A stretch of DNA of 64,000 nt from Pseudeuparius sepicola (GCA_963920635.1 OY987298.1:37541787-37605786), one strand, 5' to 3'. Shown: positions 1-13,300, numbered from the stretch's first letter. Made by a program: numbers and translations. Notes: generated by a model not told the origin, from the sequence alone.

Positions 1-1210
1 GTCTTGCAATCTTTGGTAGGATAAAAAATGTGGTTGCCATGGCAATCAACTTAGTTTTTTTAAATGGCAACGTATGATTATTTTGGTGAAAATGAATAAA
101 TTGAATCTTTCTAAATACGATACAATACAATTTTAAAGGGGTCACATAAGAAAAAAATACAATAAATTTAACATTTCTACCTGTTAGTTCAGTATAAATA
201 CAAATTGTGGAATATTGCTCATATTTTGTAAAATATTCGTAATTTAAAAAAAATGTTTTAACGAAAGCTTTTGACATTATTTCCCATTTATCGACGTCTT
301 GTACTTCGTGTCATTAAAAATGTGATTATCATGGTAACTAACTTAATTATTTTAAATAACACCGTATACATTTTTGATGAAAATTAATAAATTAAATCTT
401 TCTAAATAAGACACAATACAATTTTAATGGGGTCACGTAAGGAAAAATGAAATAATTACTTTTTCAATACTTAAAATTAAACAAAAAACTAAGTTTGATT
501 AATAAAACTGTAAAAGTATACCTACACAATCATAAGCAACTGACAGTCAGTGACAGTTTCACGTTGTTCTGATTTTGGTTCATTATAAGCTTAATAGCTT
601 AATAACCACAAAAATTTGAATTTATTTTATTTTTTCCTCATGTCACCCCATTAAAATAGTATTGTGTTATATTTAGAAATAATCGGTTTATTCATTTTCA
701 TCAAAAAAATTATATGGTGCAATTTAAAAAAAATAAGTTGATTACCATGGCAACCACATTTTTTGATGATGATGCGAAAGATTTAAAAACATCGCTAAAT
801 GGAAAAAAAATTCTGCGAAACTTTTTTTAAAACAATATTTTGATATTATGAATATTTGAAAAATTATTGGCAATATTCCACAATTTGTATTTACACTAAA
901 CTGATAACTATAAAATTTGAATTAACTGTATTTCTTTCTTATGTGACCCCATTAAAACTGTATTGTGTCGTAATTAGAATGATTCAGTTTATTCATTTTC
1001 ACCAAAAAAAGTAGGTATATGGTGCCATTTAAAAAAATTAAGTTGGTTATCATAGCAACTACATTTTTTTATGGTACGAAAGTTTGCAAGAGATCATAAA
1101 ACGGCAAATATTTTCTAACTATTTTCTAACTAAAGCATTTTTTAAAATTAAAGAATATTTAAAAAATAGGAGCAATATTCCACAATTTGTATCCACACTG
1201 TATAAAGTTT
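1..1210. repeat. Composite inverted repeat, AT-rich
   Basis: No gene is visible. A block containing TTGAATCTTTCTAAATACGA followed by a GGGGTCAC motif occurs near 60-150 and again near 345-440. It recurs in inverted orientation near 640-770 and 940-1070, so the stretch can fold on itself with two units per arm. A phrase like CAAATTGTGGAATATTGCTC near 200 recurs inverted near 880 and 1175. It looks like a palindromic non-autonomous element, possibly cut by the left edge of the window. Confidence 0.6.
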
Positions 1211-1354
1211 CTTCAAAAAATTGCCTCAGCTATACGGCCTCTTAAAATATCTACATGTTGTTGGAAAACCCGACATTTTGAACTTTATAATTTATTTAAT
1301 TTTTTCTTATTTAAGCGTTCTGTGGGAAAAAACTAAACCATTTGTAGAGCAACT

Positions 1355-1382
1355 TTCCTGAAACGAAACGAAACGAAACGTA
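1355..1382. repeat. Short (GAAAC)n microsatellite
   Basis: About four tandem copies of the pentamer GAAAC lie between two palindromic elements. A separate hairpin follows near 1436-1505, whose arms share ACAAAAAGAAAAGTTAACG. No gene is seen here. Confidence 0.6.
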
Positions 1383-1574
1383 ACGTAATGGTAACGTAGC
1401 TATCGAGATGTTTATAATTCATGCATGCTATGATTTACAAAAAAGAAAAGTTAACGGCTTTACGGAATTAGATATGGGACGTTAACTTTTCTTTTTGTAA
1501 AATCTATCGGGGTCGTGAAATTGTATCATCTTTTTTATTATGTTTTACGTTAAAGTTGGCGCAAGCGAGACATA

Positions 1575-2466
1575 CAGGGTGTTTCATTAAGGGCGAAGAG
1601 GTACCATATCTCAGGAATTAATAGTCCTGGAGCTTTGGGAAAAAAATCTTCTTAAGTAATGTGGTCACGAAAAATCGCTGGAAATTATTTTTAAGTTCGT
1701 AGGTCGGCCGCTAGGGGAATAAACGGAATAAATAGTGAGAAAAATAGCATTTTACGAAAAATTCAAGTAGATTTTTATTTATTTCATGGCATGCTTGACC
1801 ACGTAAATATTTGACAACTAATACCTACCTTTTTCTTTCAAATAACATGTTAACAATTATTATTCTTTTGGCGATAACTCCGAAACTAATGAATATATCC
1901 ATTTGAACCTTCGGTATTTTTTGTTGTAAATTTAATCTACTTTTCGATTATAACAGAATAAATATGTTATTGCATTTATAATTTCGGAGAAAATTGTAAT
2001 AAAAGGTATTTCAAATTGCGCCCTCTAGTGGTGACCACGAAATTCGAAATGACCTTACTGGACAATAATTTGATAGAAGAAGGAAAGCTCTCTTCAACAA
2101 GCCCAAATTCGACCAATTCGGTTAGGCCAAACCGGAGTTACAGGCATTTTTTCAAGTCAAGGTTTATCTGCCCGTTTCACCTCTATTTAAATAGCTAGAG
2201 CAAAATATCCTTAACAAAAATTGTTCAGAATTTGCTGAGGAGTGCAATAAAAGTATTTTTGATATACCTTTATTAGTAATTTTTTTGAGAAAATTCATTT
2301 TTTAAATTTACTGTTTCGAATACGCCCCCTGGCGGGCGACCTACGAACTTAAACATAATTTCCAGCAATTTTTCGTGACCACATTGCTTAAGAAGATTTT
2401 TTTCCCAATGCTCAAGGACTATTATTTCCTGAGAAATGGTACCTCTTCACCCTTAATGACACCCTG
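1575..2466. mobile_element. Palindromic element, CAGGGTG ends, TA duplication
   Basis: The left end CAGGGTGTTTCATTAAGGG is matched by the inverted right end, which finishes in CACCCTG. Both ends are flanked by TA. The arms continue inward: the phrase about a 'gaccacga-aaatt' stretch is repeated inverted near 1660 and 2370. The 60-codon reading frame inside has no protein-like features. This is a non-autonomous Tc1/mariner-type fold-back element. Confidence 0.7.
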
Positions 2467-3016
2467 TATTTGTAACCCTGGTGACATCGGCTGTTTTTAA
2501 CGGAGAGTTAGTAACTTTCAACTTCTAGATTGCACAGAACCGGCCTTAACAAACCAGTTCCAATTTTTCTTACGAGGAAATAGATTAGCTGTTTTCTGTT
2601 TATGTTCGTCCTATTCACAAAATATGAAAGTTAGATCCGAAATGGTTCGGGAAGAGAGCACTTTGCTTTATCGATAATAATCCAATGTCTTCATTGGTCG
2701 AATGTAAGAACGTTAAGGAACTTGTTACGTAAACGTTAGCAGATAGAAACCAAAACTTAACCTCGCTTCTTTTTTTAGGGTAAATATTAGGAGGTTTCAG
2801 AGTGCTTGTATATCTGCTATGGATGCTCTAAAACTATTTATTTTGTAATCTAAGTTGAAAGTTGGTTTAGTTTATGGGATAAGTTTCGGTTTCTTATACA
2901 GATTTCGGCAAAGTCGTTTAATGGGAACCATTTATAGAACGCTGACTACCAATATTTCATCTCTGCCAATTAGTTTGACATTTCATGTGGTGAAAATATA
3001 TGGCTTTGGCAAAATA

Positions 3017-4539
3017 CACACATCAAAAATTCTAATGCACAAGGATAAAAATTATGAAATAAACACAATTTTCTGCCATATATATTTTTTTATTATATCT
3101 GTACTCTAAAATAGACATATACTTATATGTAATATGTGTCAAAATTCACAAAAGAATTGAGAAATTCTTCAAATTTACATACCTATACTTAGTTTCCAGA
3201 AAAAAAATTATGCATGTTTTTGCAACACATAATTAAAAACAATAAAGCAACATTAATAAATAATAATCAATACAGAGGATTACCACCACGACTGTTAACA
3301 ACCGCTCTACATCTACGAGGCATACTCAGAATTAGGTTGTCAATGTTATGTTGTTCGATGGCGTTCGATTCATTTGAAAGGCACTCGAATAGTTGTTGGT
3401 CAGTTTGAAATACAATATTTTGCACCAAAAGTCTTCGTCCGCGCACATCTCATAAGTGCTCGATGGGATTAAAGTCAGAGGATTGAGAAGGCCAAGGCAA
3501 AACATTCATTTCATTGTAATGCATTGTAATGCAGAAATTCGCGCACGTCACTTGCCGCATGGGGACGCGCATATTGTCGTTCTGTCGTTCATATAGTTGA
3601 AAGTTTGGTCCAATTCTCTCTTGATAATCATTGGAATTCAGGTACCGCTCCATAACAAAACGAGACTAGTTCTACCGCCGATGTTGATATCGCCCCACGT
3701 GTGATCGTCCTCGACCATCCTCGAAAGGTGTGAACCGCTCGAACAGCTAACAGCAACAAGGCGTTCTGCATTTACAGGACAACTCCACACGCGATGCCTT
3801 CTTGAATCTGCCCGAAATCCAAATCGGGGCTTATCAGAAAAGAAAATTGGAGTCCATTCCTGCTGGTGCAAATTTAAATATGTAACACTGTAAACTGGTT
3901 GTGCGATTTTCTCGTGATAATGCTGGAACTCTTCCAGGCCGGCGGCCATTAATGTGATCTTCGTGGAACCTGTTTCGGGCAGTTTGGTCACTAACCCGTA
4001 CATTGTGAGTATTTTGTAGCTGAATAACCAATTGCGTAGCAGTGATACTGCGCTCTCGCAAGGCTAGCAATCTTAGAAATGAATCCTATATTGGGGTAGT
4101 TGTAGTTACCCTTGTACTTCCTGTATGCTGTTCACTGACGTCTCCTGTTTCTTGGTATCTTATCCATAAACGATTAATAACACTCTTGGATGTGTTAAGA
4201 GTTTCTGCGACATCATTTTGCGAAATTCCAGCCTCCAACATGCCAATAGTACTTAACATCGTTTCACGTTCCAAATGATGTCTCTGCATCATAAAATGTT
4301 TAAAATCAAACTAAACTTGCCCACCACCGAATGACAAAAAGGTATGTACCTATTAAATTAAGAAGCTTTTTCGTTTGAATTTTAAAAAATTCTGCTATGT
4401 TTTTTTTTAAATGTTTAAATGTACTATCAGTTGCTAGAACTGCTCAGAGTCGTACTAATTTTTTAAAATATTTAAATATGAAATAATTAAGAAAATATGC
4501 GCATTTTTGTATTTGTCCCTTAGATTCTTTTGATGTGTG
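3017..4539 (-). mobile_element. Degenerate Tc1-like transposon with terminal inverted repeats
   Basis: The ends begin CACACATCAAAA on the left and mirror it on the right (TTTTGATGTGTG), with about 36 bp of imperfect inverted repeat and TA on both sides (3015-3016 and 4540-4541). The interior carries broken transposase on the minus strand. Size of about 1.5 kb fits Tc1/mariner. It lies just upstream of the OBP terminal exon at 5136. Confidence 0.8.
3430..4292 (-). pseudogene. Broken Tc1-like transposase
   Basis: Minus-strand fragments in several frames together read as a Tc1-type transposase. An N-terminal helix-turn-helix with SQNDVAETLNTSKSVINR-type sequence lies at 4292-4086. A second DNA-binding helix region is near 4070-3840, and the catalytic core ends in SDFNPIEHL near 3460. 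Frames shift around 4070, 3840 and 3650, and a stop replaces the residue after the NPIEHL motif. It is therefore inactive. The family assignment rests on the paired HTH and the final DDE-type motif. Confidence 0.75.
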
Positions 4540-5135
4540 TATCAGCAAAAGTCAGTTTTTTGCCGCATCTTTCAAATAACACTATCACCGTTGAGTGAAA
4601 ACTTCGGCCAGAAAGTATAATAATATACATGGTGTCCGGCCGGATGAAGGTGGATACGTCTGGGAAGCTGATGCCCAAAAATCATAAAAAATGCCACAAG
4701 TTCATGTTCATACACAATTTCAGTTGTTCCTTTGTAACTTATTTCTCATACCAAACTAATTTATGGGTTACTGTAACTGGTTAAGCTATATTAGAAATGC
4801 TTAATTTATTGATTCCTGCTTATTTCTTAAGAGCGCTCCAGAACCAAATTTCTAAACTCAAATCGTTTTGAATAAGACTTTTGCAGAATTTAATAACATG
4901 TTTTAGATTAACTGCTTATGTTTAAGAAAAATATACTCTTGTTTGAATTCCATAAAATCAATAATAATAAATATATAGGATCAATAAAATATGTATAGAG
5001 CAGGTCCCTGTACAGGTTGATCCAGATTTCCTGCTCTCGGCTTATTTTGGTAAAAAAAATGGAAACAAATATTCTGCTTTATGCCCACCAAATTGGCCAT
5101 AGATACCTATAATATAATATTTATATATTTTTTAG

Positions 5136-5314
5136 GGATTCAAAATGAAGCTGGAGATATCCAGAAGGATGAAGTTAGAGGCTATTTGGTAAAGATGAAG
5201 GTCGATGAATCCAAAGTGGACGAAATCATTGAAAACTGCGCCGTACAAAAGGAAACTCCTCAGGAAACCGCTTTTCAAGGAATGAGCTGTGTTGCTAAAT
5301 ACATGGTTAAATAA
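5136..5314 (+). CDS. Terminal exon of a Minus-C odorant-binding protein
   Basis: This is the C-terminal half of a small helical carrier of the PBP/GOBP family. It begins after a TATATTTTTTAG acceptor with a split (phase 1) codon and reads GIQNEAGDIQKDEV, then ENCAVQKETPQETAF and MSCVAKYMVK before the stop. The two cysteines correspond to C4 and C6 of classical OBPs. C5 is absent, as in Minus-C members. It aligns closely with the C-terminal halves of the five other OBP units in the window, for example LNEAGEIQREV in the fourth exon of the large gene. The earlier exons, with signal peptide and first half-domain, are not found between 1 and 5135 and probably lie to the left. Unlike the other units, this one is split by an intron inside the domain. 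The ligand is unknown. Confidence 0.85.
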
Positions 5315-5367
5315 AAATCGTTGCCCTTTGATACGCGGTCAGTTTAATTTATAGGATGTCTTTAGAC

Positions 5368-5373
5368 AATAAA
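5368..5373 (+). terminator. Poly(A) signal AATAAA of the first OBP
   Basis: AATAAA lies about 55 bases after the OBP stop codon, the usual place for a cleavage and polyadenylation signal. Confidence 0.7.
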
Positions 5374-5379
5374 TAAGAA

Positions 5380-6236
5380 TGAAGCAATTTTTTTCATTTA
5401 ACTGATATTAACCCGACACTTATAAGTAACACTAAATTTAAAAAAAATATTTTAATATCATTAGTTCCAAAACTTCAAAAAACTCTAAGGTGTTCCAGGG
5501 TGCCTTAAGGAGCTACTTAAAAATTGATACTTCAATACTACAGGGCTTCACACATAATGCAATTGACACAAATCCTTAAAAATAGCGAAATAATAAAGCT
5601 AGCAACTCTCTTTATAAGGGGCTTTATTTAGACAGGGTGGCCCTAGCTCCGCAAGACAAAAATTTTCCAAGGAAAATCCTTTAAATTTTACGCGAATAAT
5701 TCCTGGCAGAGCTATGCGTATATATTAGATCACCCTGTATAAGCAAGTTAAAGGCTATCCTTATTTTTTTGTTAAAATTTCATGTAATTGATAGAAAAGA
5801 GGGTTGCACAGGGGCACCAAGTAACAAATTTCTTTGATCTTTGAAAAACTAACTTCACTTGATAAACCACTTTTGACATATCTATATGCTTTGGAGGCAT
5901 CTACGAATTTGTAACATCTGTGGCTTGGCTAATAGAAGTAGGCACATCCAATCATGACAATAATTGTTAAATAAGGAAGTTATGGAGATTTTTCTGATAA
6001 AAAAATATGAGCAAGCAAACCAGTATAATTATGAAGACATTAATGTGTCCTTTGAAATAAGATTATTTAGAGATATATTTTGCTATTTAATTTATTTTGA
6101 TAAAATGAAAAAGTATGCATTCAGACCAGACAGAAGGGTAGCTCAAGCTGGCCGAAAAGTATTTTCTAAAGGAAATATACACCAAAACATGTCATGAATA
6201 CTTCGTAAAAAGAAATACTTTTCTGCAACGTGCATT
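5380..6236. other. Intergenic, no gene recognised
   Basis: There is no convincing coding sequence. A short element-like piece sits near 5633-5739, with CAGGGTGG on the left and CACCCTGTATA on the right. The 77-codon frame at 5964-6197 has no domain-like pattern. Confidence 0.5.
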
Positions 6237-6244
6237 TACCCACG

Positions 6245-7176
6245 CAGTGGCGTATCCAGGATTAACGTCTGGGGGGGGGGGGGCAATCAATTACAAATAA
6301 CAAAACTCTGTCGATAATTTTAATGAATAAAAACAGAACAAAAACATATTTTCTTAAATAAATAAATACAGGATGTCTGGAAATAAATGCACCAACTTGA
6401 AAAATTAAAAAAGAAAAATGGAAAATATGACGAAAAGTTCATATGAACACGGGTCCACAGATTGTTCAAATTGAAATTTTATTTTCGATTTTTTAAGTAA
6501 CTTTTTGAGACTACAAAATTTTCATGCAAAATTTGGTGGCTTGGGTTTTTTTGGGAAGAGAAGTCATAATTTGGTATTATTTTTGGTGCAATCCGTAGAG
6601 GGCGCTGCGTACGCTATCATTATTTAATTTAATTTGACCTAACTTTTTTAACAGCAAACTCTTACATTTTGTGAATGTATCCTTTTCTCACACGTTTTCT
6701 AAGCAAAAAAAGGTAGGTATACTTGGTGAATAACGCCAAAGGTGACCGTTTTCGATAAATTTTTAATTGTTGTTGTTGTTTTTGCAAGAAAATTTTGTCG
6801 TCTCAAAAAGTTACTTAAAAAAAATCGAAAATAAAATTTCAATTTCAACACACGCAATCTCGAAAACCAAACATCTGCGGACCTATGTTCATATGAACTT
6901 TTTGTCATATTTTCCATTTTTCTTTTTAATTTTTCAAGTTATTATCGGACACCCTGTATAACATAAAAATAATTCTTCTTTCAACCATTAAAATCTATAT
7001 CACAAAATCAAGTATTATTTTTTTGGTCTTGAGCTCGTCAAATATCTCCTCTGAAGATATGGGTATTAAATTTTGGTATTATTAATTTTGATATCACAAA
7101 TCTCGTTTATCTCGACAGCTCTGGGGGGGGGGGACAATTGCCCCCTTCGCCCCCCCCCCCCCTGAATACGCCACTG
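6245..7176. mobile_element. Non-autonomous hAT element, 8-bp target duplication
   Basis: The left end CAGTGGCGTATCC and the right end, which finishes ATACGCCACTG, are inverted copies. They are flanked by the exact 8-bp duplication TACCCACG at 6237-6244 and 7177-7184. CAGTGGCG ends and 8-bp duplications are the hAT signature. Long G and C homopolymers lie just inside both ends. There is no transposase. A second, palindromic element sits inside it. Confidence 0.85.
6369..6956. mobile_element. Palindromic TA element nested in the hAT element
   Basis: The ends CAGGATGTCTGG and CGGACACCCTG are inverted and flanked by TA. The arms extend more than 100 bp: GGAAAATATGACGAAAAGTT on the left has its inverse near 6890-6915. 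The overlapping frames at 6699-6961 are by-products of the palindrome. Confidence 0.75.
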
Positions 7177-7184
7177 TACCCACG

Positions 7185-7610
7185 CATTTTGCAAGAGGTG
7201 AGGACAAGGATCTCCCCCTTGTTTCATAGCTCTCACACCTCTAGAAAAACTATATACGCCTTATCTTCGTCTCCAAACGCAAATCGTACCTACCCAACGA
7301 GACATCAAGCCGTTATTAAAGCATTACCATATTTTTTGTTGCTCAGCTCGGGCTGACTGGCAGGAACTGGTTACATTAACGAACTAATCTCTGGGATCTC
7401 TCCCGTAGTGCTCCGGCTTGGCACGGCCCGATCAGTTCAGTCACCTCGCGTGGAAGGACGAGGATAAAAACAAAAAATGAAAATGAAATGGGTGACTGTG
7501 GAACCTGAAGGCAAATAACGTCCCATACCTAAGTTTATTATGTTTTTGCTTTACGTATAACAATTAATTTTACTTTTTTTTTTATTAAAAACCGCTTTTA
7601 TTTCAGGCAG
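7185..7610. other. Intergenic, no feature recognised
   Basis: A slightly GC-richer patch near 7340-7470 has no open frame, splice pattern or repeat partner that I could find. Confidence 0.4.
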
Positions 7611-7611
7611 G

Positions 7612-8914
7612 TACACAAAAAAGTTTAACATGGAAATTGTTTGCAAGAATTGTCAGAATGGAAACATTATCTCAGTTTTCAATTATTAGATATGGCTAAA
7701 TGTGGGCTCTCTTGGGATCAAAAATTAAATTACCTTTAAATAATTTTAATGATGCATTTTTTATAAAGCGAAATATTCCAATTAATTTGATGTGTTATTA
7801 CATTTGACCGTTTGTTCTCTATTTGCAATAAAAAATTGAGAAAAATAATAATTGGTAATATTTGTGATTGACATAAGATCTAGTTACCCATAGAAATAAA
7901 TTATCAATTACGACGTTAAATTAAAGTATAAATAATAATAATAAAGAAAATTAGAAACTCCTAGATCATCTTGGTTTTGAAGAAAATAAATTAATAGCAT
8001 GTTATACACTTAGGTTGAGAAGTGAGCCATTATATACCGAGCTTTTTTATATCCTGAGGCGCGTAGCGCCGGAGGATATAATATGCGAGGTAAATAATGG
8101 CCTTCTCAACCGAAGTGTATATGGAATTTTTTTTCTACTAACATTGAAATATTGCCATATTTTAGTTTATTTTAGTCATTTCTCGCTTTTTTCAAATACT
8201 TCGAAATATCAAGTAGCCTGGGAGTTCAGTTGTAAAGCTGATAAAATGACACTGATCTTTAAATGTCATATAGAAAATTTTTCATTATTTACCTAGGTAT
8301 TTTTTTATTATCATTATTTACCTAGGGTGGGAAAAATTACTTCTCATTAGATGAATGAGGTAAATAATGGTGATTTCTCAGGTTAGTAGTAAAAATATAT
8401 ATTTAGGTACCTACATAATATTTTCAATTTAACGAAACACATTGCAATTATCTTAAAACTGACAATAATAAAATATCGTTATGATAAATGCTCAGTGAAC
8501 ACCCCATTCTTCAAAATTTCATCTTTTCAGCTTCAGCATTTCAGCTTACTTCAAGTATTCTAATTTTTTAGTCCACATTTTGAATAAACTTTCCTATTTA
8601 GGTAACCTCATATGAAAAATTCCATTGGGATGTTATCAGTAACGTCATAATAACGTCATCATATAATTGCACATTATTTATCTCCATGTTTAATTTCTGT
8701 TGTATATACAGAACAGAGGGAAGTGTGCCACATCAAATTGAATGGGACATTCTGTTTTACAACACATAATTAAAACTTTTCACAGATAATCCTATTTCCG
8801 TGCCCAAAAGATAGTCAAAATCTTACGATAATCCATAAAACAAAACTAATGTCATACATAAATTCTGTCGGTTCTTTCCTTGCAAACAATTTCCATGTTA
8901 AACTTTTTTTGTAT
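7612..8914. mobile_element. Palindromic element (family A, copy 1)
   Basis: The left arm reads AAGTTTAACATGGAAATTGT and then TTGCAAGAA. The right arm is its inverse near 8876-8914. An internal phrase containing GGGCTCTCTTGGGATCAAAA recurs in the copy at 46340-47240. No coding sequence is seen. Confidence 0.65.
8005..8121. repeat. Small hairpin element inside the palindrome
   Basis: TACACTTAGGTTGAGAAG at the left pairs with CTTCTCAACCGAAGTGTA at the right. A GC-rich inner hairpin lies around GGCGCGTAGCGCC. It looks like a 0.1-kb MITE inserted in the larger palindrome. Confidence 0.65.
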
Positions 8915-9225
8915 GACAAAAATAAAAAGTTACATTTGTTCTAAAATTTGTATTGTTTTTTTTTTTGGATTTTTGGTTATAGTTTTCGTACGGCCATGGG
9001 CAACAACTTTCATTATTACAAAAGAAGGCTGCCCGGAACAGCTATCCTAAATTTATACTCATAAATTGACGTGAACATTTTCGCTATATGGTTTTTTGGG
9101 GCATATCGGTGTAAACTATATAACACACGGCTTCAGTGCCTCTGCAAAAATAATTTATTGTTTCAAATGCGGAAGTCCTTAGGTACACTAAAGTCTGGAA
9201 TACCTACCTAGACCTACACTGTATA

Positions 9226-9963
9226 CAGTGTGTCCCAATTTGATACTGGACACCGCAGAAATATATGAAGGGCAAAGGAAACAAATGGTCTCTATTTTTT
9301 TATTGGTAGTCCCAAGGGAGAGTATCTTGTAGGCGGTGGCATTTGGATGCGTGGTAATTATTTGATGGGCTGCTATGATTTATTAAAATAGCAAATTTTC
9401 AAGAAACCCTTTTAGGGATTTTTTACGACAAAATGTTATTAAGAAGACTTGTTCAGAATAAAAAATTTAGTAGATTTGAAAAATTTCAAAAGTCTAGGCC
9501 TACTTTGATTTTTAGCTTTTTTGTCATTTTCTCTCACTTTTTTCTTAGAAATGTGTTCTTTCTGGAGCTTTCTCGTAAAAACATTATTAAGGAAACTTGT
9601 TCACCGTGAAAAAATAAAATTTTGATGTGAATGCTTCAGAAAGGACACTTTTCTAAGAAAAAAAGTCGGAGATAAATCTAAAAATCAAAGTAGGCCTAGA
9701 CTTTTGAAATTTTGCGAATACACTCAGTTTCTAGTTCTGAACAAGTTTCCTTAATAACATTTTGTCGTAAAAAAATCTTTAATAGGGTTTCTTGAAAATT
9801 TGCTATATTAACAATTAGCAGCCCATGAAATAATTACCCCATCCAAATACCACCGCCCATGAGATACTCTCCCTTGGGACTACCAAAAAAAATAGAGACC
9901 ATTTGTTTTCCTTGCCGTTCATATATTTCTGAGGTGCCCATAGTATCAAATTGGGACACACTG
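9226..9963. mobile_element. Palindromic element, CAGTGTGTCCC ends (family B, copy 1)
   Basis: CAGTGTGTCCCAATTTGATA on the left is matched inverted at the right end, with TA on both sides. The two arms are nearly symmetric through to the centre near 9595, so a transcript would form a hairpin of several hundred base pairs. A second copy lies at 61180-61822. It ends about 240 bp upstream of the TATA box of the large OBP gene. Confidence 0.8.
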
Positions 9964-10200
9964 TAAGTATAATATTTTACTTTTCAACTGCTAAGATCCA
10001 TTCGGCGTTCAGTCTCGCAGATTTTCCGATCGAACTGGTTTGGCGGGACTAGAAAAAAACCTCTAATACGGCTAATTATTCTTCCTATTCATCGTGATCC
10101 CGTTAGCAGAAGTGAAGCCCTAATGGACGTTCGCCAATTTTTTCCTCCTCCAAGCTCTTCGAGCCGAAGGCCTGAGATGTCGCCCGGCAGGTGGCGCGAC

Positions 10201-10208
10201 TATATAAA
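10201..10208 (+). promoter_or_regulatory. TATA box of the four-domain OBP gene
   Basis: TATATAAA lies 47 bases before the ATG at 10255. A CAACAGTT initiator-like stretch about 30 bases downstream implies a very short 5' UTR. The 150 bases upstream are GC-richer than the surroundings. Confidence 0.75.
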
Positions 10209-10254
10209 GGCGAATTTTTTCCTCGCCGTCAACAGTTGAACTTCCGAAAGAGTC

Positions 10255-10305
10255 ATGAAGACGATCGTTGGAGTTTTGCTGGTGCTGGGCTGTCTGGGAG
10301 CGCAG
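10255..10305 (+). CDS. Exon 1: signal peptide of the four-domain OBP
   Basis: It encodes MKTIVGVLLVLGCLGAQ, a lysine followed by a hydrophobic core, so a classical secretion signal. The exon ends in CAG at the strong donor GTGAGT. The frame is complete (phase 0) and joins directly to exon 2, so the junction reads GAQ|GAPLSLEER. The ATG is the first after the TATA box. Cleavage is expected near the exon junction. Confidence 0.85.
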
Positions 10306-13300
10306 GTGAGTGAACTTTTGTTTTCGCCAGGTTTCACATAACAGGTGAGATTAATTATTAGAGGTCAAGTTCGGATTTGTTTTGTTAAAGTTTACGGCGC
10401 ATATACAGTGTATTCCAAATAGTTGGCAACAAATGGATTTTTTTATTGTTGAGATATTAAAAAAGTATTCTGTGGAATCTTTTCTGCATGTTCAATAACC
10501 TAAGAATCGATTTTGACATAATATGTCAAATCACCACCAATATGGCGGAAATTTAAAAAAACTACTCTCAAGTTAAGAAAAGTGAGTTTAAATGACGAGG
10601 TGTTACAAAAAGTTATTTGAAACAGTAGTTGTATAGAATGTAATTTTAGACCTTTGTGGTAGTTGCCCAAAATAATTGAAAAAAAAAATGTTTTCAGAAA
10701 TATTTGTCCTTATTCAGAAAATTTTTTATTTTTTCCAATTAAATAGAACCGGAAGGCTATTCCTAATGTATTTTTATATATGCAAAAATATGTACTAGAA
10801 TTTGAATACAGTCGTGACGTATTAAGTGTAGATATTTGTGGAAAACCAGAAAAATCCTTTTTTGCGATAAACACATTAGGAATAGCCTTCTGGTTAAATT
10901 TAATTAAAAAAAAAATGTTCTGAAGAAGGAAAACATAGTAATTTTCAATTGTTTTTGGTAACTACATTAAATGTTGCACAAACATCTAAAATTACATTCA
11001 AAACAACTTTTTTAAATAAGTTTTATTAACTTAATGGTAGTTTCTTTGAAGTTGCCCCTATATTGGTGGTGATGTGACATAATATGTCAAAATAGATTCT
11101 TAGGTTCTTGGATATGCAGAGAAGATTCCCCAAAATACTTTTTTATATTTATATACAATAAAAAATTTCCAATTTGTTGCGAACTTTTTGGACTACACTG
11201 TATATGGTGGCGCAGAGTGCAATTCCTAAATGATATTGACCGCGCACGTAGAAAGGACGTAGATATCACTTGAATATTATATTAGCTATGTAGACTAGGC
11301 GATAAAACTGAGCTACGTATTTAGGAAATTGATGTGGGTTAGTGTGCAAAATACTAATAGTAGCATCGCTTTTCTCAGAAACTACTCCTGTGAAAAATGT
11401 GCCATTATTTTGGTCTCAAGGCACTGACAAAACTTTTAGCTTTGTATCTCTATTTTCAGTAAAGGTAGGTTTCTAAATTCAAACTTCTATTAACTATGGA
11501 TGTGCTATTTGTTGCTTTTAAGTTGCTATATACGCCCTTCTATCTTAAGAAGAAAAAAATTCAAATTTAGGTGGGAAGTACCTATACACTCAAAATGTGG
11601 TTGTTTTGACGCAATCAACTTTGACATTGCTCATTGACGTGGAAATACCTGTGTGGAAAATTGGGGTTGATTTCTCAAAAAATAGGTATTAGATATTTTC
11701 TATAAAAAATGTATTTTAGATTCGTACTCAGCATCACCAAAAACCCCATGTTATACCAAACTTGAACAAAATATAATATAAAATATAATTTCATTGATTT
11801 ATTGAGATCGAGCACTCATTTTTTAAATAAAATATTTTAAAAGTGCTGCCTCCTTTCTTCATTTCTTCTATATATTTTTTAAAAAACCAACCCCAAATTG
11901 CCACACAGGATTGAATGCCAACGAGCAATATCAATGTTGATCGAGTCAAATTAATCACATTTTGAGTATTGTATATTTCCCAATTAAATTTGAAATTAAT
12001 GTGTTTTTTTACATACACAGTGTATAACACCTTCTTAAATAAATATCGAGATGTACAATTTTTCTCTGATTTTTCTGGTTGCTCAAGAAATACGAATACT
12101 TAGATACTCTTTCTATGGTTCATACTTTCCTTCTCTAAAAATTGACTCATTCAAGCTGACTCGTGATTTGAGGTACCTACCTATATAATTATCAAAATTG
12201 ACATTCTTTCGAGTTTTTGGTAGATATTTGACAAATAATTGTTTCCTTTTGTCAGAATATTTACTAGTTATGGGAATTGTTAAAGAAAATCTACCTACCC
12301 TTTTTTCTATTTTATTTATTCTTTTGAAGGAAAGTATATTTTGACGATTAGTCCTAACCTAGTAAATATCTAATTAATAAATTTAAAAAAGGTTACTCGA
12401 TACAGTGTGTCCCCAGAACGAAACAAGTGAAACGACTCTTGAAGTTGAAGCTGTATATTCTGCTCGCTTCGAAATTAATTTGTGACATTCTTTTAGTTAA
12501 AAAACCTGCTTTTAAATACAGTGCCTTTTTATGTGAGATATGTCAAAATTTATAAGGAAAAGTTGTTCAGAATGAGATAATATGCCCTAATACCAATAAA
12601 AAGATTTTGACAAACTTTGTTGTGTGATTTTCTCAGGATATACATATTAATTAATCTTAAAAAATTGCCATAATAACAGGTTCGATAAAAAAAAACAGGA
12701 AAATCAATTACAAAAGCAAAATTTTCCATATTCTATGAAATTTGGAACCAAGGAACAGTTTTTGATTGTGAACAATTTTTCCTCCTTCAGAAGTGACACT
12801 TTGCTGGCGGAAGTAACAAGATTTTTCTTAGCTTCCATGGAATATCCACTTGATTTTTCGAAACTTAACTTTTGGCATAAACTCGGGCATAAATTAAGCA
12901 GGCTGAATTCCAGATCAAAAGAGTCGTTTCACTTAACCTGGGACACACTGTATACGATATAGTGTGTTTGACTTATATATTCGAGACAATTCAGTATTTT
13001 TCGAAAGTTGGACTTTCAAAAAAAAATTTCAACCTGTAGTAGTACTCGAAGAGCTCTACATTTTGGATTATAATTTTTTGAGACGGGTATATTTCTCGGC
13101 CTACTGTTATTAAAAAAAGACCCTCAAAAATCACAAAACCATTTAGGCATTTTTTAAAGACTAAAATGGATAGTGCCATTAAATTGGCCGTAGCTCAAAA
13201 CCCTTGGCACACAATTTCAATACTCTAAGTTATACAGAGCTTTCTCCATATGGGGCCAATGTTCGAAAAAATTGGGTTTTCGGGAGTACCATATGTATAA

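Noticed and set aside
7138..7356. Proline-rich frame MPPSPPPPLN
   Set aside because: It starts in the C homopolymer at the end of a hAT element.
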